Shown here piece after piece: positions 16,665 to 23,051 of a DNA stretch of 64,000 bases. The DNA comes from Algoriphagus pacificus. Lineage in GTDB: Bacteria > Bacteroidota > Bacteroidia > Cytophagales > Cyclobacteriaceae. The notes beneath the pieces were generated by a model. That model ran no database searches, had not been told where the DNA came from, and was given only the letters and a program-made list of their open reading frames with translations. The stretch is from positions 124,001 to 188,000 of the forward strand of contig NZ_JAFKCU010000001.1 of NCBI RefSeq assembly GCF_017254845.1, in the 5' to 3' direction. Made by a program: the position numbers and the translations under genes. The stretch's first letter is position 1, and each line of letters begins with the position of its first letter.

Positions 16665-18383
16665 ATGAAAAAGAAAAAGCTCCGCAGCCAAGAATGGTAC
16701 GGAAGAACCGGAAAAGACGGTTTTATTTATAGATCTTGGATGAAAAACCAAGGCTTTCCCCATCACTTATTCGAAGGAGACAAACCTGTCATCGGGATCT
16801 GTAACACTTGGTCAGAACTCACACCTTGCAATGCACATTTCAGAGATTTAGCAGAAGCCTTGAAACGAGGCATCTGGGAAGCTGGTGGCTTTCCATTGGA
16901 ATTTCCTGTGATGTCCTTGGGTGAATGCTCCATCAAGCCTACTGCCATGCTTTTCAGGAATCTTGCCAGCATGGACGTGGAAGAGAGCATCCGAGCTAAC
17001 CCAATGGACGGAGTGGTGCTGATGTGTGGTTGCGATAAGACTACCCCTTCCCTAGTTATGGGAGCAGCCTCTGTGGATATTCCAGCGCTGGTTGTTTCAG
17101 GTGGCCCTATGTTAGTCGGTCGTTTCAAAGGAAAAAAAATAGGCACTTCAGATGTCTGGAGGTTTGCTGAAGATTTTAAAACTGGCAAGCTTTCGCAGGA
17201 AGATTTTATCGAAGCAGAAGCAGCCATGTCACGATCTGTGGGGCATTGTGCTCCAATGGGAACAGCCTCCACTATGGCGGCAATGGTAGAATCCTTGGGC
17301 TTAGCACTTCCAGATAATGCAACAATCCCAGCTGCCGATTCCCGTAGGAAAGTTTTGGCACATATGGCCGGAATGAGAATCGTGGAAATGGTCAATGAGG
17401 ATTTGAAAATGAGTAAAATCCTGACCAGAAAAGCCTTCGAAAACTCTATTATGGTTAATGCAGCTTTGGGTGGTTCTACCAACTTTATCTTGCACTTGAC
17501 CGCCATTGCCAAACGAATCGGAGTAGAATTAGACCTGACGGATTTCGATCATTTCTCCTCTAAAATACCGTTGATTGCCAATGTCCAGCCTTCTGGTGAG
17601 CATTGGGTGGAAGACCTTTTCTATGCAGGTGGATTACCCGCTGTGATGAAAGAAATGGAGAAACATTTGCATACGGATGCTTTGACAGTAAATGGAAAAA
17701 CTATCGGAGAAAACATCCAAAAAGCCGAGTGCTATGACAGAAACCTCATTGGCACCATGGAAAAGCCAATTAAACCCGATTCTGGAATAGCAGTTTTGAA
17801 AGGAAATCTTTGCCCCAATGGCGCAGTGATCAAACCTTCTGCTGCCAGTCCACATTTATTGACTCATACCGGAAAGGCTGTGGTTTTTGAAACCATCGAT
17901 GAATACAAAGCGATGATCGATAATCCAAATCTGGATATTGATGAAAACTCCATAATGGTCATGAAAAATGTCGGTCCGAAAGGTTATCCCGGCATGCCGG
18001 AAGTAGGTAATATGACCCTTCCTAAAAAAATCTTGGACAAGGGAATCAAGGATATGGTTCGGATTTCTGACGGAAGAATGAGCGGCACTGGCTACGGAAC
18101 AGTCGTGCTCCATGTTTCCCCAGAATCAGCCGTCGGAGGCCCACTTGCCTTAGTTCAAAATGGAGACATGATTGAATTGAATGTGCCAAATAGAACTTTG
18201 AACCTTTTGGTTTCTGAAGAAGAAATGGAAAAAAGAAGGGCGAATTTCAAACCAACTCAATTGCCTTATGAGCGCGGCTATGTGAATCTGTTTTTGGATA
18301 AAGTGAACCAAGCGCATGAGGGAGTGGATTTTGATTTTCTCCAAGGCAGTTCCGGATCTGAGGTCAAAAGAGATTCACATTAG
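16665..18383 (+). CDS. IlvD/Edd family dehydratase, probably sugar-acid (pentonate) type
   Basis: A 572-residue iron-sulfur dehydratase removing water from a 2,3-dihydroxy acid. Candidate 2Fe-2S ligands are C55 (SELTPC), C123 (CGCDKT) and C195 (SVGHCAPMGTAS), the last in the segment typical of L-arabinonate/D-xylonate dehydratases rather than the valine-pathway enzyme. GxGIAVLKGNLCPNGAVIKPSA and RISDGRMSGTGYGTVVLH are also family signatures. The next gene, 10 nt downstream, is an SDR dehydrogenase, a pairing used in non-phosphorylative aldonate catabolism; no other ilv gene is close. Thus sugar-acid use is favoured, but branched-chain amino-acid synthesis cannot be excluded from sequence alone. 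Confidence 0.85.
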   Translation: MKKKKLRSQEWYGRTGKDGFIYRSWMKNQGFPHHLFEGDKPVIGICNTWSELTPCNAHFRDLAEALKRGIWEAGGFPLEFPVMSLGECSIKPTAMLFRNLASMDVEESIRANPMDGVVLMCGCDKTTPSLVMGAASVDIPALVVSGGPMLVGRFKGKKIGTSDVWRFAEDFKTGKLSQEDFIEAEAAMSRSVGHCAPMGTASTMAAMVESLGLALPDNATIPAADSRRKVLAHMAGMRIVEMVNEDLKMSKILTRKAFENSIMVNAALGGSTNFILHLTAIAKRIGVELDLTDFDHFSSKIPLIANVQPSGEHWVEDLFYAGGLPAVMKEMEKHLHTDALTVNGKTIGENIQKAECYDRNLIGTMEKPIKPDSGIAVLKGNLCPNGAVIKPSAASPHLLTHTGKAVVFETIDEYKAMIDNPNLDIDENSIMVMKNVGPKGYPGMPEVGNMTLPKKILDKGIKDMVRISDGRMSGTGYGTVVLHVSPESAVGGPLALVQNGDMIELNVPNRTLNLLVSEEEMEKRRANFKPTQLPYERGYVNLFLDKVNQAHEGVDFDFLQGSSGSEVKRDSH

Positions 18384-18393
18384 AATTTAAAGG

Positions 18394-19155
18394 ATGTCCA
18401 AAAGAAAAACAGCCATCATCACAGGCGCTGGGCAGGGAATTGGACTGGCTATCGCCGAAAAACTAGCAGCTCAAAGCGTCAACCTCATCCTTAATGATCT
18501 GGAAGAAGGTTTGATCGAAGATGCCTGCAAAAGAATCTCTGTTCACCACGGGATGCCAGCTATTGCCATCCCGGGTGATTCGAGTTCTCAAGCTGTCATT
18601 GATGCGATGATAGAGGCAGCGATTTCTAATTTTGGTTCGGTGGATATTGTTATCGCTAATGCAGGGATTACTTTATTTGGCAGTTTTCTGGAGTACAAGC
18701 GAGAGGATTTTATGAAGGTAATGCAAGTCAATCAAGCTGGCACTTTCTTCCTGGCGCAAGCAGCGGCAAATCAAATGAAATCCCAGCCAACTGGGGGAGC
18801 AATTTTATTGACTTCGTCTGTGACAGCTCATCAAAGCCATGAAAACCTTGCTGCCTATGCAATGAGCAAATCAGCCATCGAAATGCTTGCTAAAAATCTG
18901 GTTTTGGAATTAGCACCTTTGGGAATCAGAGTGAACACTATTGCCCCGGGAGCCACTATGACTTCCCGAACGGCTTTGGATTCTTCCTATGAAAGTACCT
19001 GGTCGAAATTGACCCCTCTTGGAAGACCTGCCTCACCGGAGGATATTGCTGCAGCAGCGGCATTTCTGGTTTCAGATGAAGCAAAGCATATCACGGGTCA
19101 AACTTTAATCGTGGATGGAGGCTGGACCAGCATCAGCCCTTCTCCCTACAACTAA
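18394..19155 (+). CDS. SDR-family dehydrogenase, sugar-related
   Basis: A 253-residue classical short-chain dehydrogenase/reductase: cofactor motif TGAGQGIG at residues 10-17, NAG at about 90 (VIANAGIT), catalytic Ser in LLTSSV, Y155-AMS-K159, and the C-terminal ITGQTLIVDGGWTS. The Asp in LNDLEE after beta-2 suggests preference for NAD over NADP. Placed 10 nt after the IlvD/Edd dehydratase, it probably oxidises the sugar or a keto-acid intermediate in the same pathway. No terminator hairpin is apparent after it. Confidence 0.85.
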   Translation: MSKRKTAIITGAGQGIGLAIAEKLAAQSVNLILNDLEEGLIEDACKRISVHHGMPAIAIPGDSSSQAVIDAMIEAAISNFGSVDIVIANAGITLFGSFLEYKREDFMKVMQVNQAGTFFLAQAAANQMKSQPTGGAILLTSSVTAHQSHENLAAYAMSKSAIEMLAKNLVLELAPLGIRVNTIAPGATMTSRTALDSSYESTWSKLTPLGRPASPEDIAAAAAFLVSDEAKHITGQTLIVDGGWTSISPSPYN

Positions 19156-19257
19156 GAACATCCTGATTTCAAATAATTTACAAACGGGGATTAATTTTTG
19201 GCCCAAAAAACAATTGAATTCAATTGCCTGTTATATTTACTAAAAAACCACTGCGCT

Positions 19258-19899
19258 ATGAAAAATTTTAGTTTTGTAATCCTATTAATTTGGGCTTTGA
19301 GTTCTTGTCAACCTAAGGAAACCATGCCCGATACTTTACCTATGAAAGTGGCTATTGCCTATGGTTTTGATAAAATGGATCAGGTAAATAGCATTGGCTT
19401 TACTTGGAATGTTCAGCGTGATTCTGTGAATTCTGTTTCCCGAACTTACCTATGGAACCTGAAAGACAAGACAGTAGATTTCACTGACTCAGATACAACT
19501 TATTCCTACAGCTTAATGACAGATTCTCTGCCTCCAGCTGACAAAGCTTTTATCAATGATAAATACTGGGCTATGATGCCTTTCCAATTGGGTTGGGATT
19601 CTGGCTATACCTTCGAGACAGAAGAAGGAGTAAGTACGCCTTTGAAAGGAACTACATCTACAAAACTGACTATCCTTTATAACTCCAATGATGGCTATAC
19701 ACCAGGAGATGCTTACGATCTATATCTAGATGAAAACAATAAAATTTTGGAGTGGACATTCCGAAGAGGCAATGGAGAACAAGGTGCTACTTGGACTTGG
19801 GAAAATGAGACTCAATTAGGACCACTAACTTTTGCCCAGGACCATATGGGAGCCAATGGTAAACGCTTTATTTGGATATCAAATCTCTCAGTGAACTAA
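19258..19899 (+). CDS. Lipoprotein of unknown function
   Basis: The ATG at 19258 gives 213 residues starting with a typical lipoprotein signal, MKNFSFVILLIWALSSC, with Cys17 as lipid site; an in-frame TTG at 19198 would bury this signal and is rejected. The mature part is rich in Trp, Tyr and Thr (WTWENETQLGPLTF, YWAMMPFQLGWDSGY) and looks like an all-beta, secreted or outer-membrane-attached domain. I do not recognise the family. It has its own terminator and no close operon partner. Confidence 0.8.
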   Translation: MKNFSFVILLIWALSSCQPKETMPDTLPMKVAIAYGFDKMDQVNSIGFTWNVQRDSVNSVSRTYLWNLKDKTVDFTDSDTTYSYSLMTDSLPPADKAFINDKYWAMMPFQLGWDSGYTFETEEGVSTPLKGTTSTKLTILYNSNDGYTPGDAYDLYLDENNKILEWTFRRGNGEQGATWTWENETQLGPLTFAQDHMGANGKRFIWISNLSVN

Positions 19900-19918
19900 G
19901 TCTAAAAATTTATAACTC

Positions 19919-19949
19919 AAAGCCATGGCAAACGTCATGGCTTTTTTTT
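19919..19949 (+). terminator. Terminator after the 19258 lipoprotein gene
   Basis: AAAGCCATG (19919-19927) pairs with CATGGCTTT (19936-19944) around GCAAACGT, then a T run. Twenty nt after the stop. Confidence 0.85.
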
Positions 19950-20063
19950 GCCAATTCCAATATATGCTTCTTGAATATATTGACGAAATTTTTAATTTTA
20001 TCAAAGCACTCCTGCTAGTTGTGGATAATTACGATATAGACGCAATAGAGGAAGGGAGTGGCG

Positions 20064-20088
20064 TATATACAAGTGTTGTAAAACATTT
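20064..20088 (+). repeat. Left inverted-repeat arm flanking the VOC gene
   Basis: TGTTGTAAAACATTT at 20074-20088 is the reverse complement of 20757-20771 at 14 of 15 positions; TATATAC just before it (20064-20070) also resembles the sequence following the right arm in inverted sense. The left arm ends 16 nt before the ATG of the VOC gene, the right arm begins 4 nt after its stop. Confidence 0.7.
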
Positions 20089-20104
20089 GAACAAACCAAC
20101 AACT

Positions 20105-20752
20105 ATGGAAATAGACCATATATTCATCTTTTCAAAAAATTACGGAAAAGAAGCCGATAAATTGGTTGAGTTTGGTTTTATTGAAGGAAGTAGTCGAACT
20201 CATCCAGGACAAGGGACAACGAATCGAAAATTTTATTTTGAGAATTTTTTTCTCGAAGTTCTGTGGGTCATTGACGAAGCTGAAATACGAAGCGACTTGA
20301 CTTCTAAATCAAAACTTTGGGAACGTTCACAATTTGACAAAAATCATTTTTCCCCTTTTGGTTTGTGTTTAGTCAACTCAAAACGTACTGACAAGCTTTT
20401 TGAGCGAAGCGAGATTTATCAGCCGAATTACTTTCCAGAAGGAATGTCAATTGACATAATTACAAACGAAAAAAATCCAAATTTACCTTGGACTTTTAGA
20501 CTTCCATATCGTGACGAAAAAAAAGCCCATAACGAGCCAACCAATCACAAGAATGGAATACGGAAACTCACTCAGGTGGAATTTGAAATACCATTAAATA
20601 AAGACGAGATAGAATTTAAGACCTTTTTTAAAAGTAGTGAATACATTGATTTCAAAGGTGGTCAACGAAATCATTTAACTCTTGAATTTGATAACTTTAA
20701 TCAAAAGCAAGTGATGACATTTGAAGGACTAAATTTATCCATAAAATACTGA
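20105..20752 (+). CDS. VOC/glyoxalase-like protein on an A+T-rich, repeat-flanked unit
   Basis: A 215-residue protein whose N-terminus, MEIDHIFIFSKNYGKEADKL, and following GTTNRKFYFENFFLEVLWV fit the glyoxalase/bleomycin-resistance (VOC) fold; a second half contains VEFEIPLN and a final beta segment LTLEFDN. The frame is open back to 19925 but passes through the preceding terminator, so the ATG at 20105, where family similarity begins, is the start. Base composition is clearly more A+T-rich than its neighbours and rich in AAA, GAA, TTT and ATA codons. It is enclosed by inverted-repeat arms and followed by a structured element, suggesting that gene and flanks arrived together. Substrate unknown. 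Confidence 0.72.
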   Translation: MEIDHIFIFSKNYGKEADKLVEFGFIEGSSRTHPGQGTTNRKFYFENFFLEVLWVIDEAEIRSDLTSKSKLWERSQFDKNHFSPFGLCLVNSKRTDKLFERSEIYQPNYFPEGMSIDIITNEKNPNLPWTFRLPYRDEKKAHNEPTNHKNGIRKLTQVEFEIPLNKDEIEFKTFFKSSEYIDFKGGQRNHLTLEFDNFNQKQVMTFEGLNLSIKY

Positions 20753-20756
20753 AAAA

Positions 20757-20771
20757 AAACGTTTTACAACA
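20757..20771 (-). repeat. Right inverted-repeat arm flanking the VOC gene
   Basis: AAACGTTTTACAACA matches the reverse complement of the left arm (20074-20088) except for one base. It abuts the first stem of the structured element that follows. Confidence 0.7.
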
Positions 20772-20774
20772 ACG

Positions 20775-20890
20775 CATATAGCTTATGGCGAGTGAACGGC
20801 TATCAGCAAGGAATTCGCTCCGCAGGTAGCTTTTGTTTCGCTGGACAGGAAAGTGCTTTGAAACCGCCACAAGCCATATGAAAGCCGTTC
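20775..20890 (-). other. Unexplained structured element with interleaved inverted repeats
   Basis: Two inverted repeats interleave. Stem A joins 20775-20790 (CATATAGCTTATGGCG) to 20865-20880 (CGCCACAAGCCATATG): 14 of 16 Watson-Crick pairs. Stem B joins 20794-20801 (GAACGGCT) to 20883-20890 (AGCCGTTC): 8 of 8. Order A, B, A', B' with only 3 and 2 nt between neighbouring arms is the topology of a pseudoknot. The two non-pairs of stem A (20780/20875 and 20785/20870) are A-C on the plus strand but become U-G on the minus strand, so the minus-strand molecule forms all 16 pairs. The 63-nt interior has short repeats such as CAGC/GCTG. With the next hairpin this fills most of the 317-nt gap between genes; no open frame of note lies in it. 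Confidence 0.55.
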
Positions 20891-20920
20891 TCCCAATCTG
20901 GAACCTTATAAAATCCTTCT

Positions 20921-20946
20921 AAACGTAGATTGCATCCACGTTTTTT
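20921..20946 (+). terminator. Terminator-like hairpin downstream of the structured element
   Basis: AAACGT-A-GAT pairs with ATC-C-ACGTTT around TGC, with one A-C mismatch, followed by TTTT. It may end transcripts leaving the VOC gene. The remaining 20947-21069 stretch is A+T-rich without visible structure and precedes the NIF3-like gene. Confidence 0.5.
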
Positions 20947-21069
20947 CTGAAAAGTCAGAACCTCTTTAATTCCCCAATTTTTTTTTAAATCTCCAATTCT
21001 CTTATTCTTCTGAGTCTACCTCACCCAAAATAAAAAGGCTTCCTTATCTTTAGATAAACCAATCTAGCT

Positions 21070-21960
21070 ATGAAGCCCAAACAAAACCGCCGTGATTTCC
21101 TTCTAAAAAGCTCAACCCTATTAGGAATAGGTATCTTTTTAAATCCTTTGGATCTCTTTTCAGCTCCGAAAAAAGTAGAATATATGGTAGGAGATATCAT
21201 GGATCTGTTTATTTCTAAAGTCCCAAATGCCCCATTTAGTCCTACGGTAGACACTTTAAAAGCAGGTTCCAGAGATCAAGTTGTCACCGGAATTGTTACG
21301 ACCATGTTTGCTACGATCACTGTAATTCGGAAGGCAATTGAGCTAAAAGCCAACTTTATCATCGTACATGAACCTACTTTCTATAATCATCAGGATGAAA
21401 CTGCTTGGCTGGCTTCAGATCCTGTCTATCAGTTTAAAGCTGATCTCTTGAAAGAAAATGGAATTGCGGTCTGGAGAAATCACGATTATGTGCACAGCCT
21501 ACCAATAGACGGAGTTCAAGCAGGAGTGGTCGATGAATTGGGCTGGAATGAATATTATAATCAGAATGCTGTCCTGAACCTTCCGGAAACTACTCTAGGA
21601 AATTTGATAGATCATATCAAGTCGAAACTCGGGGTTCCAGCTTTGAGGTATGTGGGTGATTTGAATCAAAAAGCCTCAAAAATCCTTTTGTTACCTGGCG
21701 CGATCGGTGGAAGAAGACAGATAGAAATTATGATGCAAGAGAAGCCAGATGTACTGATCTGTGGAGAAAGCCCGGAATGGGAGACCCCAGAATATGTCAG
21801 AAATGCCAATGAAATGGGAGAAAGCCTTGGCTTGATTGTTATTGGACATTCTGCCAGTGAAGAAGGAGGATCAGAATTTATGAAATCCTGGATTGAGGAA
21901 AACGTGAAAGGAATACCTGTTTATCACATCCCAAGTAGTAACTCATTGGAAATCATTTAG
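21070..21960 (+). CDS. NIF3-like dinuclear metal protein with Tat-type signal
   Basis: A 296-residue protein of the NIF3/YbgI (dinuclear metal centre) superfamily: KANFIIVHEPTFYNHQ at about residues 94-109 provides the first metal-binding His, RNHDYVHSLPIDG follows, and the C-terminal VIGHSASEEGGSEFMKSW holds the final His/Glu ligands. Unusually the N-terminus is MKPKQNRRDFLLKSSTLLGI, a twin-arginine-like RR-D-FLLK signal followed by a hydrophobic stretch, so it is predicted to be exported, whereas ordinary NIF3 proteins are cytosolic. The function of the family is not settled (GTP cyclohydrolase or hydrolase activities have been proposed for some). No operon partner is evident beyond the small membrane protein downstream. 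Confidence 0.8.
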   Translation: MKPKQNRRDFLLKSSTLLGIGIFLNPLDLFSAPKKVEYMVGDIMDLFISKVPNAPFSPTVDTLKAGSRDQVVTGIVTTMFATITVIRKAIELKANFIIVHEPTFYNHQDETAWLASDPVYQFKADLLKENGIAVWRNHDYVHSLPIDGVQAGVVDELGWNEYYNQNAVLNLPETTLGNLIDHIKSKLGVPALRYVGDLNQKASKILLLPGAIGGRRQIEIMMQEKPDVLICGESPEWETPEYVRNANEMGESLGLIVIGHSASEEGGSEFMKSWIEENVKGIPVYHIPSSNSLEII

Positions 21961-21988
21961 TATCTTCAGATAACTAAATTTTTCAAAA

Positions 21989-22444
21989 GTGAATAAATTT
22001 GCAAGAGCAGTTATTACAGTCTTTACTTTTTTAGGAAGTTATTATTTCTCCTATTGGCTAATAGTAATTCTCTTAGCAGTCTTATTTGGTGAGGAATTCG
22101 ACCTTAAATGGGGAACAATTCTAATCAATGTCGTAAGCCTAGCACTCGCTGTTTACCTTGCAAAAATCGTTTGGAGCAAAAACATTTTAACCAAGAATTC
22201 CACAATTCCATTGGGGAAATATATTCTTACAGGTGCCATTGCTGTAGGAATTACAGGTTTTTTGATTGGTTTTATTGGGCCTATGATTTTTACACCTGAT
22301 TCAAATCAAGGACCGATGTTAGGAATTTTTATTACAGGACCTGCTGGATTGGTTTTGGGAGCTATCGGTGGATTAATTTTCGGGTTAATCAAAAACCAAA
22401 TGATAAAAAAAGCTGCCAAGAATGATCCAGGCAGCTTAGAATAG
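21989..22444 (+). CDS. Small integral membrane protein, unknown function
   Basis: 151 residues with four predicted transmembrane segments, at about 8-30 (VITVFTFLGSYYFSYWLIVI), 38-57, 75-97 (GAIAVGITGFLIGFIGPMI) and 108-132 (GIFITGPAGLVLGAIGGLIF), and a basic C-terminus. The start is GTG at 21989; no ATG is available before the first segment. It lies 28 nt after the NIF3-like gene. The last codons of the gene form an inverted repeat that serves as terminator for the convergent minus-strand operon. No family recognised. Confidence 0.7.
   Translation: MNKFARAVITVFTFLGSYYFSYWLIVILLAVLFGEEFDLKWGTILINVVSLALAVYLAKIVWSKNILTKNSTIPLGKYILTGAIAVGITGFLIGFIGPMIFTPDSNQGPMLGIFITGPAGLVLGAIGGLIFGLIKNQMIKKAAKNDPGSLE
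22403..22437 (-). terminator. Terminator of the GMC operon, inside the convergent ORF
   Basis: AAGCTGCC (22410-22417) pairs with GGCAGCTT (22430-22437); read on the minus strand the stem is followed by TTTTTTATC. It lies 17-44 nt beyond the stop of the minus-strand subunit 3 gene but within the last codons of the plus-strand membrane protein. Confidence 0.75.
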
Positions 22445-22453
22445 TTTGAGAAT

Positions 22454-23047
22454 CTACAAACTCCAGGTATTTCCCACATCCGAAAGCGGAATACAACCGA
22501 GGTATTCGCCTGGAATAGGATCATAGCTCAGGATGTTTTTTCCAACTTCTTCCGAGGAAAAATAAGCCCATAGCGCCATGGATTTAAGCTGGCGATAAAA
22601 GGCAACAGGTTTTTGCTCTCCGACAGCAGTTCCCCAGACACCTGGGTTGAATTTAGCCGTTTCTGCCTCTGCTTTTTTCAAAACTGCAGTTTTGTCTTCC
22701 TCACTTAAATCCGCGAAAACGCTTCCATATTCATCCTTGCAGGCTGCATTGAATTTATCAATTTCAGCTTTTACATATTCTTGAGCAGACTGATCATAAG
22801 CTTTGGCATACATCAGATCCATGAAAATATCTACTTTCACATCCAATGCCCCAGGGGTTTCTGTTCTTGGTAAAATCGTATCTACAAAGGAAGCCAAAAA
22901 GACTGCCTGATCTTGATTTAAAAACTGAGGAACCCAATCCACACGCTTTTGCTCCTTGCATGATTGAAGCAGGGAAAGCAAAGTAGGTGTAGCAACTGCT
23001 GACCCTGCCAGCAGGGCTGTTCTCCGTAATGCGTTTCTTCTGTTCAT
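22454..23047 (-). CDS. Gluconate 2-dehydrogenase subunit 3-like protein
   Basis: A 197-residue small subunit of the gluconate 2-dehydrogenase subunit 3 family, which carries the signal that exports its GMC-type flavoprotein partner. The N-terminus MNRRNALRRTALLAGSAVA is a Tat-like signal (RR within NRRNALRR), followed by TLLSLLQSC that could also be a lipobox. FVDTILPRTETPGALDVKVD is the family core. It begins 4 nt after the GMC gene ends, so the pair is co-transcribed and probably forms a periplasmic dehydrogenase complex. Confidence 0.88.
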   Translation of the reverse strand: MNRRNALRRTALLAGSAVATPTLLSLLQSCKEQKRVDWVPQFLNQDQAVFLASFVDTILPRTETPGALDVKVDIFMDLMYAKAYDQSAQEYVKAEIDKFNAACKDEYGSVFADLSEEDKTAVLKKAEAETAKFNPGVWGTAVGEQKPVAFYRQLKSMALWAYFSSEEVGKNILSYDPIPGEYLGCIPLSDVGNTWSL

Positions 23048-23051
23048 AGGA

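Noticed and set aside
16763-17512. Long open frame (249 codons) on the minus strand inside the IlvD/Edd dehydratase gene
   Set aside because: Antisense to a clearly functional gene, no recognisable domain, composition typical of codon-shadow frames.
16665-18383. Dihydroxy-acid dehydratase of the valine pathway (ilvD)
   Set aside because: Motifs around C195 and the adjacent SDR gene fit sugar-acid dehydratases better, and no other ilv gene is near; kept only as an alternative.
19925-20104. N-terminal extension of the VOC protein back to 19925
   Set aside because: This start lies within the preceding terminator hairpin and the added 60 residues show no relation to the family.
20757-20946. Integron attC site
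   Set aside because: No GTTRRRY/RYYYAAC core sites at the ends, the arms interleave instead of nesting, and there is no integrase or second cassette in the window.
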